Source of the DNA: Bacillota bacterium
GTDB lineage: Bacteria > Bacillota > Clostridia > Christensenellales > SZUA-584
DNA: 48,418 nucleotides
Direction of reading: 5' to 3'
Assembly: GCA_023461435.1 (NCBI GenBank)
Contig: JAEYLC010000009.1
Coordinates: forward strand, 1-48,418
Numbering within the stretch: position 1 is the first letter of the stretch; every line of letters starts with the position of its first letter. A model generated the notes under the pieces. That model did no database searches, was not told where the DNA came from, and saw only the letters and a list, made by a program, of their open reading frames with translations. A program made the position numbers and the translations under genes. Shown here in pieces: positions 16,588 to 24,934 of the stretch.

Positions 16588-18357
16588 TTGAAACGTCTTT
16601 GCTTTTTCGTCATTTTTCTTATATTGATGGTCAGCCTGTTTTCGGGCTGCGCGCCTCTAAAGCAGCAGGGCGGAACGCCGCAGACCGCGCAGGGCGGCGT
16701 GGCGACCGATGCGAAAAATATCAATATAAAGGACATTGACGTCGCGGAGCAGGGCGATGATACCGTGGTGACCTTTTCTTTGCTCAGCGGCAGCCGCAAA
16801 GCCGGTTATGCCGAATCGAAGCTGACGCAGCTTCCAAAATATCAGATCAAAATGCTTGGTCAGCCGCAGCGTCTCATGATATCTTTTGACAATATCAGCT
16901 TTTGGGATTATGAACCGAAGGATTCCTGGGCAACATCAGATTTAATACAGGGGCTATTCCGCGAGGTGCCGGCAAACGACAGCTCGCTGACGATTTTCAT
17001 TCAGCTTTCAAGGCTGGCTTCCTTTGACGTGAAAGAGGACGAAGGCAATCTGATTTTAACATTGAGCCCCGGAAAAGAGAACGAAGACACGAAATACTAT
17101 TGCGCGTCCAATGCGTTTTACGAGCATCAGGAGGGCAGATGGCCGGAAGCGGTCGATATGCTGCCTGTGCTTTGCAGCGACCTGCAGAACAAGCTGCTGA
17201 TATCGCAGCCGTTTGACACAAAAGAGGAAGCGCAAAGCTATATGCAGAGCATCGAGGAGCCTGTCAAAAAGGCTTTGCCGGATGCCGTGCTGTCGGTGAT
17301 CGGTATCGGAAAAAATGCTCTTCCCGATTTTTCTTCGGACATCGACTATTCGGTGGTGGAAAGCCGGGACGTTTTGATGAAAAGCGGCGGTGCGGTGGGA
17401 ACCTCCGTGCTGCTGGAAAACGGGAGATATCTCGATACGGCGCCGGACGGACGCATTGTTTTCTCACGCGCGTACAAGCCGGACGAGCCCTCAATGCAGC
17501 AGGACAATTACTTGATGTCCGAGAGACTTTGGATTCTGGATACTGACGGCAGTTTGCAGAGCATCGACATATCAGAGTTCTTTCTGATTGCCAAAGCAAA
17601 GTTTTCGGCTGACGGAAGGTATCTCGCGATACTCGATTCTTCCATTGAAAACAGCGTGCTCTACGTCTACGATTTTACGAACGCAACGCTGATCAACCTC
17701 GGAGAAGAGGGCTTTGGCAGCCAGACGGCGGATTTTGCGTGGTCGGACATGGATGGTACACTTTACGCGATGACGGGCAGCAGCGAAACCAAGCAGATGC
17801 GTTCCTGCACGTTTGCCGAAGACGGCACTTTTCAGATACAGGCGGTGGAAGAGCTGGAGGGCGCGGAAGGCAGCGTTGCCGTTTGGAAGGGACGCGTTTT
17901 TTTCGCGGATAAGACCGCCGGGCGCGTTTATGAGATCGGTGACACGCGCCGTGATTTAGCGAACGGCGTGGATATATGCGCCGAACCCGATTCAAACAAG
18001 CTGCTTGTGCTCGAAACGCAGCCGTCGTCCGACGAGCAGGTGCCGACGAGCCTGAAGCTTTACGACATCGATACGGGAGAAACGGTATACATTACGCAGG
18101 GCACCGATATCGTAGATTTCGGGTTCGCACCGGGCGGCAAGGTTTATTATCTGGACGCGAAAATCGACAATGCCGCCGAAGGGTACGCCTACGGCCTCTT
18201 CGTTTATGATATTGCAGGCGGATCTTCGCAGGAAATTGCGCTGAGCGGTACAGATGAGTTTGCCACATCCGATTCGGGTGTGTTATACTTTATCGATTAT
18301 CTGGGTGAAGTGGAAAACGGCTTTTATGCGACGTTTACATACAATTTGAATTCGTAA
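16588..18357 (+). CDS. Putative lipoprotein with AMIN-like and beta-propeller-like parts, function unknown
   Basis: I do not recognise a named family. The start is TTG 16588, with AAAGGGGGT ten bases before it. The N-terminus is a lipoprotein signal: K2, R3, a hydrophobic run, then LFSGC with the lipidated Cys at 21 (Phe at -3 is less usual than Leu). A short linker rich in Gln, Gly, Thr and Ala follows. Residues of roughly 45-150 resemble an AMIN-type beta domain (VTFSLLSG, RLMISFDNISFWDY). The C-terminal 300 residues contain repeated short beta-rich units such as FSADGRYLAILDSS, FAWSDMDGTLYAMTG and FGFAPGGKVYYLD, which suggest a TolB- or YncE-like propeller. A surface-anchored envelope protein is likely. 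It ends in TAATAA, 19 bases before gatC. Confidence 0.75.
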   Translation: MKRLCFFVIFLILMVSLFSGCAPLKQQGGTPQTAQGGVATDAKNINIKDIDVAEQGDDTVVTFSLLSGSRKAGYAESKLTQLPKYQIKMLGQPQRLMISFDNISFWDYEPKDSWATSDLIQGLFREVPANDSSLTIFIQLSRLASFDVKEDEGNLILTLSPGKENEDTKYYCASNAFYEHQEGRWPEAVDMLPVLCSDLQNKLLISQPFDTKEEAQSYMQSIEEPVKKALPDAVLSVIGIGKNALPDFSSDIDYSVVESRDVLMKSGGAVGTSVLLENGRYLDTAPDGRIVFSRAYKPDEPSMQQDNYLMSERLWILDTDGSLQSIDISEFFLIAKAKFSADGRYLAILDSSIENSVLYVYDFTNATLINLGEEGFGSQTADFAWSDMDGTLYAMTGSSETKQMRSCTFAEDGTFQIQAVEELEGAEGSVAVWKGRVFFADKTAGRVYEIGDTRRDLANGVDICAEPDSNKLLVLETQPSSDEQVPTSLKLYDIDTGETVYITQGTDIVDFGFAPGGKVYYLDAKIDNAAEGYAYGLFVYDIAGGSSQEIALSGTDEFATSDSGVLYFIDYLGEVENGFYATFTYNLNS

Positions 18358-18376
18358 TAATTTTGAGGAGGACGGC

Positions 18377-18664
18377 ATGCAGGTTCCAATTTCCGAAGTG
18401 GAAAAAATAGCGGTGCTTTCACGCTTAAGCTTCAGCGAAGACGAGAAAAAGCAATACCAGCATCATCTTGAAGCCATACTTAAGTCGGCGCAGCGCCTTG
18501 ACGAGCTCGACACGAAAAACGTAAAACCCACGGCGCACATACAAGGCGTGGAAAATGTGCTGAGACCGGATACGGTGGAGAAGAGCATGGATAACGATAA
18601 ACTGACGGCCAACGCGCCCGAGCGTGAAAACGGGTGTTTCATTGTGCCCAAGGTTGTTGAATGA
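18377..18664 (+). CDS. gatC: Aspartyl/glutamyl-tRNA amidotransferase subunit C
   Basis: GatC is the small subunit that wraps around and stabilises GatA in GatCAB, which converts Glu-tRNA(Gln) and Asp-tRNA(Asn) to the amide forms. The 95-residue product has the standard start ISEVEKIAVLSRLSFSEDEK and the ending ENGCFIVPKVVE (the F-VP-V motif). The middle includes the LDELDTKNVKPTAHI segment. GAGGAGG precedes ATG 18377. GatA follows after nine bases. Confidence 0.95.
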   Translation: MQVPISEVEKIAVLSRLSFSEDEKKQYQHHLEAILKSAQRLDELDTKNVKPTAHIQGVENVLRPDTVEKSMDNDKLTANAPERENGCFIVPKVVE

Positions 18665-18673
18665 GGTGACGTT

Positions 18674-20143
18674 TTGAAAGCATACGAACTGAACATGAAG
18701 CAGGCCATGGAGAAGCTGGAGGCGAAGGAAATCAGCGCCTCGGAGCTTGTGAAGGGCCTGCTTGAAAGAATAAAGGATAAGGAACCGCGGGTACGCGCCT
18801 TGAACTGCGTTTGCGAAGAGCAAGCGCTGGAGGAAGCGAAGAAAGCGGATGAGCGGCGCGCAAAGGGCTCTCAGAAAAGCGCTTTCGACGGCATCCCCGC
18901 GATCATCAAAGATAATATCTGCACGGAAGGCATCGCCACCACGTGCTCTTCGAAGATGCTCAAAGACTTTGTGCCGCCGTACGACGCGCACGTGATCGAG
19001 CGTTTTAAGTCGCTCGGCATCATTACGCTCGCCAAATCGAATCTCGATGAATTCGCGATGGGCTCGTCCACCGAGAACAGCGCTTTTAAAACCTCGGCAA
19101 ATCCATGGGATTTGCGGCGCGTTCCGGGCGGATCGTCGGGCGGCAGCGCGGCGGCCGTATCGGCGGGCTTTGCGCCGCTCGCGCTCGGTTCGGATACGGG
19201 CGGCAGCATCCGGCAGCCCGCGTCATACTGCGGCGTGGTGGGCTTAAAGCCCACATACGGCGTCGTATCGCGCTACGGGCTCGTCGCTTTTGCGTCCTCG
19301 CTCGATCAGATCGGCCCATTCACGCGCACGATCGAAGACGCGGCACTCGCGCTCAATGCGCTTTGCAGCTACGACAAACGCGACTCCACATCGATCGACA
19401 TGGACTACCCCGATTATACAAAAGGCCTCGCAGAGGGCGTGAAGGGCATGAAAATCGGCGTGCCGAAGGAATATTTTGCGGAGGGCCTCGGGCCGGACGC
19501 GAAGGATGCTTTATTAAAGGCCATGAAGACGTATGAAGCGCTGGGTGCGATCGTCGAAGAAACCACGCTGCCCACGTTTGATTACGCGCTCAGCATTTAT
19601 TATATCATCTCGTCCGCGGAAGCCACGTCGAACCTGTCGCGCTACGACGGCGTGAAATACGGACACCGGGCGCAAAAATACGACGGCATAGTGGACATGT
19701 ATGTGCAGTCGCGCAACGAAGGCTTCGGGCCCGAAGTCAAGCGCCGGATGATGCTCGGGAACTATGTGCTGAGCTCGGGTTACTACGACGCGTATTACTT
19801 AAAAGCGCTCAAGGTCAGAACGCTGGTCAAGCAGGATTTTGATAAATTATTCGAAAAATACGATTGCATTCTGTCGCCGACAGCGCCGACGCCCGCGTTT
19901 ATCGCGGGCGAAAAGAGCGATCCGCTGCAGATGTACATGACGGATATCTACACGGTGCCCGTCAATATCGCGGGGCTCACGGCGGTGTCCATGCCGTGTG
20001 TGTTAAACAAGGAGGGGCTGCCCATCGGCGTCCAGCTCATCGCGAAGCCGCTCGGCGAACCCGTGATGCTGCGCACGGTCTACGCGCTCGAGCAGGCGCT
20101 TGAGTCCATCGGAAGCCCATCATTCAAGGGAGGTGAGCAGTGA
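18674..20143 (+). CDS. gatA: Glutamyl-tRNA(Gln) amidotransferase subunit A
   Basis: GatA hydrolyses glutamine and feeds ammonia to GatB. The start is TTG 18674, with GAGGTGA seven bases upstream in the gatC stop region. The 489 residues contain the amidase-signature triad: K79 in AIIKDN, S154 in PGGSSGG and S178 in DTGGSIRQP, together with GVVGLKPTYG. Spacing and motifs match characterised GatA closely. The stop TGA overlaps the gatB ATG by one base. Confidence 0.97.
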   Translation: MKAYELNMKQAMEKLEAKEISASELVKGLLERIKDKEPRVRALNCVCEEQALEEAKKADERRAKGSQKSAFDGIPAIIKDNICTEGIATTCSSKMLKDFVPPYDAHVIERFKSLGIITLAKSNLDEFAMGSSTENSAFKTSANPWDLRRVPGGSSGGSAAAVSAGFAPLALGSDTGGSIRQPASYCGVVGLKPTYGVVSRYGLVAFASSLDQIGPFTRTIEDAALALNALCSYDKRDSTSIDMDYPDYTKGLAEGVKGMKIGVPKEYFAEGLGPDAKDALLKAMKTYEALGAIVEETTLPTFDYALSIYYIISSAEATSNLSRYDGVKYGHRAQKYDGIVDMYVQSRNEGFGPEVKRRMMLGNYVLSSGYYDAYYLKALKVRTLVKQDFDKLFEKYDCILSPTAPTPAFIAGEKSDPLQMYMTDIYTVPVNIAGLTAVSMPCVLNKEGLPIGVQLIAKPLGEPVMLRTVYALEQALESIGSPSFKGGEQ

Positions 20144-21579
20144 TGAAATTTGAAACCGTCATCGGTCTTGAGGTCCATGTGGAGCTTGCGACCAATACGA
20201 AGATATTTTGCGGCTGCGAGAACAAATTCGGCGGCGAGCCCAATACGCATTGCTGCCCCGTCTGCATCGGCATGCCGGGCGTGTTGCCCGTGCTCAATGA
20301 AAAGGTGGTTGAATTCGCGGCGCGCGCCGGTCTTGCGACCAACTGCACAATCGCGAACTTTTCCAAGATGGACCGTAAGGGCTACTACTATCCCGACCTG
20401 CCAAAAGCATATCAGATCTCGCAGTTTGATCTGCCCATCTGCAAGGAAGGCTATGTGGACATCACCGTGAACGGACAAGAGAAGCGCATCCGCATCACGC
20501 GCATCCATATGGAGGAAGACGCGGGCAAGCTGCTGCACGAAGCCTGCGCGGGCACAGCGGTCGATTACAACCGCTGCGGCGTGCCGCTCGTCGAGATCGT
20601 GACCGAGCCGGATCTGCGCAGCGCCGAGGAAGCCAAGGCGTTTTTAGAGACGCTCAAGAGCATCATGCAGTATACGGGCGTGTCCGACTGCAAGATGCAG
20701 GAGGGATCACTGCGCTGCGACGTGAATGTGTCGGTGCGTGAGGAAGGCAGCAGCGTATTCGGGACGCGCACAGAGATGAAGAATCTCAACAGCTTCTCGG
20801 CTGTTTACCGCGCAATCGAAGCCGAGAGCGCGCGCCAGATTGCTCTTATTGAGGAAGGCGGCACCGTTCAGCAGGAGACGCGCCGTTTTGACGACGCCAA
20901 GGGCAAAAGCTACGCGATGCGCGGCAAGGAAGAGGCGCACGATTACCGGTATTTCCCGGATCCCGATCTGGTGCCGATCACACTGACTGACGAGCGCATC
21001 CGGCAGCTTAAAGACAGCCTGCCGGAGCTGCCCGAAGCCAAAAAGCTGCGTTATATCGACGAACTGGGGCTCTCGGAATACGACGCGGGCGTGCTGACCG
21101 CCGACCGTGACATCGCGATGTTCTTTGATGCGTGTCTCGCCGAATACAATGAACCCAAGAAGGTTTGCAACCTTGTGATGATCGACCTGCTGCGCCTGTT
21201 TAAGGAAGACGGCGTGCTGCCCGAAAACAATCCGATGAAACCCGCGCATCTTGCCGAGACGCTTCGGCTCATCGACAAAGGGCAGGTCAACATCACGGTA
21301 GCCAAAGCCGTGTTTGAGGAGTGCTTCCGCACGGGCGAATCGCCTGCGGCCATCGTGGAAAAGAAGGGCCTCGCGCAGATCAGCGATACGGACGAGATCC
21401 GCTCGATGATCCGCGACATCATCGCGAAGAATCCGGGACCTGTGGCCGACTATAAGGGCGGCAAGGGCAAGGCGCTCACGTTCTTTGTGGGCCAGGTGAT
21501 GAAGCTGACAAAGGGCCAGGCCAATCCGCAGGTCGTCAACGAAATCGCGCTTGAGGAGCTTGACAAAGCATCATTGTGA
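20143..21579 (+). CDS. gatB: Aspartyl/glutamyl-tRNA amidotransferase subunit B
   Basis: GatB phosphorylates the misacylated Glu or Asp on the tRNA and transfers ammonia to it. I choose ATG 20143, overlapping the gatA stop; an in-frame GTG at 20140 would add one residue. The GGAGGTGA ribosome-binding site at about 20129-20136 fits either. The 478-residue protein begins FETVIGLEVHVEL and has zinc-type cysteines in FCGCENKFGG and HCCPVC. It carries the KMDRKGYYYPDLPK motif and ends in a tRNA-binding tail with the usual QANPQ..NEI. It is the last gene before a terminator. Confidence 0.97.
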   Translation: MKFETVIGLEVHVELATNTKIFCGCENKFGGEPNTHCCPVCIGMPGVLPVLNEKVVEFAARAGLATNCTIANFSKMDRKGYYYPDLPKAYQISQFDLPICKEGYVDITVNGQEKRIRITRIHMEEDAGKLLHEACAGTAVDYNRCGVPLVEIVTEPDLRSAEEAKAFLETLKSIMQYTGVSDCKMQEGSLRCDVNVSVREEGSSVFGTRTEMKNLNSFSAVYRAIEAESARQIALIEEGGTVQQETRRFDDAKGKSYAMRGKEEAHDYRYFPDPDLVPITLTDERIRQLKDSLPELPEAKKLRYIDELGLSEYDAGVLTADRDIAMFFDACLAEYNEPKKVCNLVMIDLLRLFKEDGVLPENNPMKPAHLAETLRLIDKGQVNITVAKAVFEECFRTGESPAAIVEKKGLAQISDTDEIRSMIRDIIAKNPGPVADYKGGKGKALTFFVGQVMKLTKGQANPQVVNEIALEELDKASL

Positions 21580-21590
21580 GCCGATAAAAA

Positions 21591-21640
21591 GAAACAGCGT
21601 GGAACCGGTGCCCAAATGAGCAGCCGCGCTGTCTTTTTAT
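21591..21640 (+). terminator. Intrinsic terminator after gatB
   Basis: ACAGCGTGG (21594-21602) pairs with CCGCGCTGT (21624-21632, one G-U), and CTTTTTAT follows. It closes the gatCAB transcription unit, which starts no later than gatC and possibly at galU. Confidence 0.75.
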
Positions 21641-21699
21641 CCACTTATATGATAAAAGCACGAAAAAGACTATAATATTAAGCAAAATGAAGAAAACGC

Positions 21700-21728
21700 T
21701 TATTATTTTCCATACAATGTGCTATAAT
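21700..21728 (+). promoter_or_regulatory. Probable promoter of the yicC-to-thiN operon
   Basis: A perfect TATAAT at 21723-21728 with a poor -35 (TTATTA, 21700-21705, 17-bp spacing) lies 39 bases before the yicC start. A second TATAAT at 21671-21676 has no visible -35. The interval is AT-rich compared with the genes around it. Confidence 0.5.
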
Positions 21729-21766
21729 CATATGTCAATAGATTGAATAAGGGGCGGAGTAATATT

Positions 21767-22642
21767 TTGAGGAGCATGACGGGCTTCGGACGCGCCGAAG
21801 TGGAAGAAGAAGGACGGAAGCTGACGGTTGAGCTGAAAACGGTGAACCACCGCTTTTTAGATATCAATATCCGTATGCCAAGAACGCTTGGGTTCACCGA
21901 GGAGCTTGTCAGAAAAACCATCAAAGACAGGCTCTCGCGCGGACGCGTTGACGTGTTTATCAACTACAGCGCGCTGGCCGGAGACGCCAAAACCGTGACG
22001 GCGGATATAGGGCTCATGCGCTCTTATCTCAAGGCCGCACGCAATGCCGCCGAGGAAGCGGGCGTTTTCGATAATCTGCAGCTTTCGGACATGATCCGTA
22101 TTCCCGATATCATTGTGATAGGGGAAGAAAACGAAGACGAGGACCGCCTGTCGCGCCTTGTGGAAACCGCGTCCATCAAGGCCCTCGAAGCGCTCGAGGG
22201 CATGCGGCTGCGCGAAGGCGAATCGCTCAAAATCAATATACTCGAGTGCCTTAATGCGCTCGAAGCGGTGCGGCAGCGTATCGACCGGAAAAAGGACGAG
22301 GTCGTAGCCGAATACGCGATAAAATTGAAACAGCGTATTGCCGAGCTGATTGCAAATACGGAGATCGATGAAGCAAGGTTCAACACGGAAGTGGCGCTCA
22401 TGGCCGATAGGGCCGATGTGACGGAGGAGATCGTGAGGCTTGGTACGCACATCAGCGAATTTGCAAAAGCCGCATGCGAAGCCGACGCTGTCGGACGCAA
22501 GCTTGATTTCATGGTGCAGGAGATGAACCGCGAAATGAACACCATCGGTTCCAAATCGCAGGATTACGATATCACGTCCGCGGTGATCGAAGGCAAAAGC
22601 ATTATTGAAAAAATACGTGAACAGGTTCAAAATATTGAGTAA
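21767..22642 (+). CDS. yicC: YicC/YloC-family endoribonuclease
   Basis: YicC-family proteins are endoribonucleases involved in small-RNA and mRNA turnover. I take TTG 21767 as the start. It gives MRSMTGFGRAEVE, the conserved family N-terminus, and has GGGGCGGAG seven bases upstream. The frame is open to a TTG at 21743, but that would add eight atypical residues. The 291-residue product also shows VELKTVNHRFLDI and the C-terminal DUF1732 part with EMNREMNTIGSKS. It heads the operon and is followed by remA, as in many Bacillota. Confidence 0.92.
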   Translation: MRSMTGFGRAEVEEEGRKLTVELKTVNHRFLDINIRMPRTLGFTEELVRKTIKDRLSRGRVDVFINYSALAGDAKTVTADIGLMRSYLKAARNAAEEAGVFDNLQLSDMIRIPDIIVIGEENEDEDRLSRLVETASIKALEALEGMRLREGESLKINILECLNALEAVRQRIDRKKDEVVAEYAIKLKQRIAELIANTEIDEARFNTEVALMADRADVTEEIVRLGTHISEFAKAACEADAVGRKLDFMVQEMNREMNTIGSKSQDYDITSAVIEGKSIIEKIREQVQNIE

Positions 22643-22659
22643 AATTTGGAGGGCAGCTA

Positions 22660-22920
22660 ATGGCTATTAAGCTTATCAACATCGGTTTTGGTAACATCGT
22701 ATCCGCCAACAGGCTGATCGCGATTGTCAGCCCCGAATCCGCGCCGATCAAGCGCATCATTCAGGAAGCGCGGCAAAAGGGCAACCTCATAGACGCTACA
22801 TACGGAAGACGTACGCGCGCCGTGATCATCACGGACAGCGATCATGTCATTCTTTCGGCTGTCCAGCCTGAAACGGTCGCACACCGTCTGACCGATAAAG
22901 ACGACGACGCCGAGGAATGA
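22660..22920 (+). CDS. remA: RemA-like DNA-binding regulator (DUF370)
   Basis: In B. subtilis RemA is a small DNA-binding activator of matrix and osmoprotection genes that forms ring-like oligomers. The 86-residue protein here has the diagnostic INIGFGNIVSANRLIAIVSP start, the basic KRIIQEARQKGNLIDATYGR segment and RAVIITDSDHVILSAVQPET. A GGAGGG ribosome-binding site precedes ATG 22660. Its place between yicC and gmk is conserved across Bacillota, including species without biofilm matrix genes, so its targets here are unknown. Confidence 0.92.
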   Translation: MAIKLINIGFGNIVSANRLIAIVSPESAPIKRIIQEARQKGNLIDATYGRRTRAVIITDSDHVILSAVQPETVAHRLTDKDDDAEE

Positions 22921-22923
22921 CGC

Positions 22924-23517
22924 ATGGAGAAAGGGTTGCTGCTCGTCCTCTCCGGCCCGTCAGGCACCGGAAAAGGGACGGTTTGTAAGGTGCTGCTCAA
23001 TAAACGCAGGGATATTTTTTTGTCGATTTCATGCACCACGCGCGCGCCGCGTCCGGGCGAGATCGACGGGAAAAGTTATTTTTTCAAAACACATGAGGAA
23101 TTCGAGCGCCTCATTGAGCAAAACGCTTTTTTGGAATATGCGGATGTGTTTTCGAATTTCTACGGAACGCCCCGTAGCTTCGTGGACGCCGCTATTGAGC
23201 AGGGCAAGGATGTGCTGCTCGAAATCGACGTACAGGGCGCGCTCAAGGTGAAAAAGGCATATCCGCACGGCGTGTTTATGTTTTTGGTTCCGCCCACAAT
23301 GGAGGAGCTCGAAAACCGCATACGCAGCCGCGGAACCGAAACGGCGGCACAAATTGAAGCGCGGCTTGGCAAGGCAAGCGCCGAGATGAAGCTGATGCAT
23401 GAATACGATTACAGGATCGTCAACGATCAGGTGGATGATGTGGTGTGCCGGATAGAGGCCATCATGACGGCGGAAAGGCTCAGGGTTTTCCGCTATCAAG
23501 AACAAACGAAGGAGTGA
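22924..23517 (+). CDS. gmk: Guanylate kinase
   Basis: Gmk phosphorylates GMP to GDP. The 197-residue protein has the P-loop LSGPSGTGKGT near the N-terminus, the GMP-binding STTRAPRPGE-like segment (CTTRAPRPGEIDGKSYFF), FLEYADVFSNFYGTP and LLEIDVQGA. It starts three bases after remA and is followed six bases later by rpoZ. The gmk-rpoZ pair is conserved widely and links GTP supply to transcription. Confidence 0.97.
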   Translation: MEKGLLLVLSGPSGTGKGTVCKVLLNKRRDIFLSISCTTRAPRPGEIDGKSYFFKTHEEFERLIEQNAFLEYADVFSNFYGTPRSFVDAAIEQGKDVLLEIDVQGALKVKKAYPHGVFMFLVPPTMEELENRIRSRGTETAAQIEARLGKASAEMKLMHEYDYRIVNDQVDDVVCRIEAIMTAERLRVFRYQEQTKE

Positions 23518-23523
23518 ACAAAT

Positions 23524-23724
23524 ATGATGTACCCCGGAGTCAGTGAACTCAAAGAAAAGGTGGACTGCCGCTATACGCTCGTGGTGGAGTCGGCCAAACG
23601 TGCGAGACAGCTTGTGGACGGCGCGGAGCCGCTGACCACGGCACCGGAGGCGAACCCCGTTTCTCAGGCTGCCAAAGAAATCTTCAGCGACAAGATCACG
23701 TATATCACGCCGGAAGAGGCTTAG
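23524..23724 (+). CDS. rpoZ: RNA polymerase omega subunit
   Basis: Omega helps assemble and stabilise RNA polymerase around beta-prime. The 66-residue product has the omega core CRYTLVVESAKRARQLV and a C-terminal KEIFSDKITYI. Identification rests on this motif and on its place right after gmk. The ATG is preceded by GAAGGAGTG at the gmk end. Confidence 0.93.
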   Translation: MMYPGVSELKEKVDCRYTLVVESAKRARQLVDGAEPLTTAPEANPVSQAAKEIFSDKITYITPEEA

Positions 23725-23727
23725 GCA

Positions 23728-24930
23728 ATGCCTTTAACGGTTGTTGTCGGCGTATCGGGCGGCATTGCCGCCTACAAGTCGGCTTATCTCGTCAGCGCTC
23801 TCAAAAAGAAGGGCTTTGATGTCCATGTGCTGATGACGCAAAACGCGCTCAAATTTGTCGGCGCGGTCACGTTCGAGACGCTCTCGAATAACGCCGTTCT
23901 GACCGACACATTTGAACGGACAGACGAATTCGATGTGAAGCATGTCTCGCTCGCGAAAAAGGCAGACATGCTTATTATTGCGCCCGCAACCGCCGATATC
24001 ATCGCCAAGGCGGCAGCAGGTATCGCAGACGACATGCTAACGACCACGCTGCTGGCCTGCGAGTGCCCTGTTGTCTTCGCGCCCGCGATGAACGACGTGA
24101 TGTATAAGGACGCGGCCACGCAGAACAACATCTCGCTGCTCAAGAAACGCGGCTACTTCGTGATGGACACAGGAGAAGGGCTGCTCGCCTGCGGCGATGT
24201 GGGGCCGGGACGCATGCGGGAGCCCGACGAGATTGTCCGGTTTGCGATGGACGTGCTCGTGTCGCGGTACGATCTGCTGGGTGTGCGCGTGCTGATATCC
24301 GCCGGACCGACGCGCGAGATGATCGACCCCGTGAGATACCTCTCGAACCGGTCTTCGGGGAAAATGGGCTATGCGATCGCGCAGGCCGCGGTGAACAGAG
24401 GCGCAAATGTGACGCTGGTGTCAGGACCCGTCGCGCTCGCTGCGCCGCTCAAGGTAAAAACGGTCAATGTCGTTTCCGCCGCCGAAATGGCCCGAAAGAT
24501 GCTTGAACTGGGCGCTGAAGCCGACATCATCGTGATGGCGGCCGCCGTCGCGGACTATACGCCAAAAAACGTCAGCGATCAAAAGATCAAAAAAAGCGGC
24601 GACATGGCGATAGAGCTCGTCCGGACACAGGACATTCTGTTGTCTCTCGGCGAAGTTAAAAAACAAACACAGCTGCTGATGGGCTTTGCGGCCGAGACAC
24701 AGGATTTTGAAGAGAACGCGACGGGCAAGATGAAAAGAAAGAATCTTGACGTGATCGCGCTCAACGATGTGTCCCGCAGCGGCGAAGGGTTTGAATCGGA
24801 CAGCAACAATATTGTTTTATATTTCAAAGACGGCACATCAAAAAACCTCGGAAGCGACAGCAAAAAGGCGCTGTCCTCGCGCATCATGGATGTGCTGGCG
24901 GCGCATTATCAAAGGATAATCACGAGGTAA
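23728..24930 (+). CDS. coaBC: Bifunctional phosphopantothenoylcysteine synthetase/decarboxylase
   Basis: CoaBC carries out two steps of coenzyme A synthesis: ligation of cysteine to phosphopantothenate (CoaB) and FMN-dependent decarboxylation (CoaC). The CoaC half (residues 1 to about 185) has VSGGIAAYKSAYLV, the PxMN motif in APAMNDVMY, and GLLACGDVGPGRM with the active-site Cys. The CoaB half (about 190-400) begins ISAGPTREMIDPVRYLSNRS and includes SSGKMGYAIA and AAAVADYTP. At 400 residues the fused enzyme has its usual length. It is three bases after rpoZ. Confidence 0.97.
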   Translation: MPLTVVVGVSGGIAAYKSAYLVSALKKKGFDVHVLMTQNALKFVGAVTFETLSNNAVLTDTFERTDEFDVKHVSLAKKADMLIIAPATADIIAKAAAGIADDMLTTTLLACECPVVFAPAMNDVMYKDAATQNNISLLKKRGYFVMDTGEGLLACGDVGPGRMREPDEIVRFAMDVLVSRYDLLGVRVLISAGPTREMIDPVRYLSNRSSGKMGYAIAQAAVNRGANVTLVSGPVALAAPLKVKTVNVVSAAEMARKMLELGAEADIIVMAAAVADYTPKNVSDQKIKKSGDMAIELVRTQDILLSLGEVKKQTQLLMGFAAETQDFEENATGKMKRKNLDVIALNDVSRSGEGFESDSNNIVLYFKDGTSKNLGSDSKKALSSRIMDVLAAHYQRIITR

Positions 24931-24934
24931 TCTC

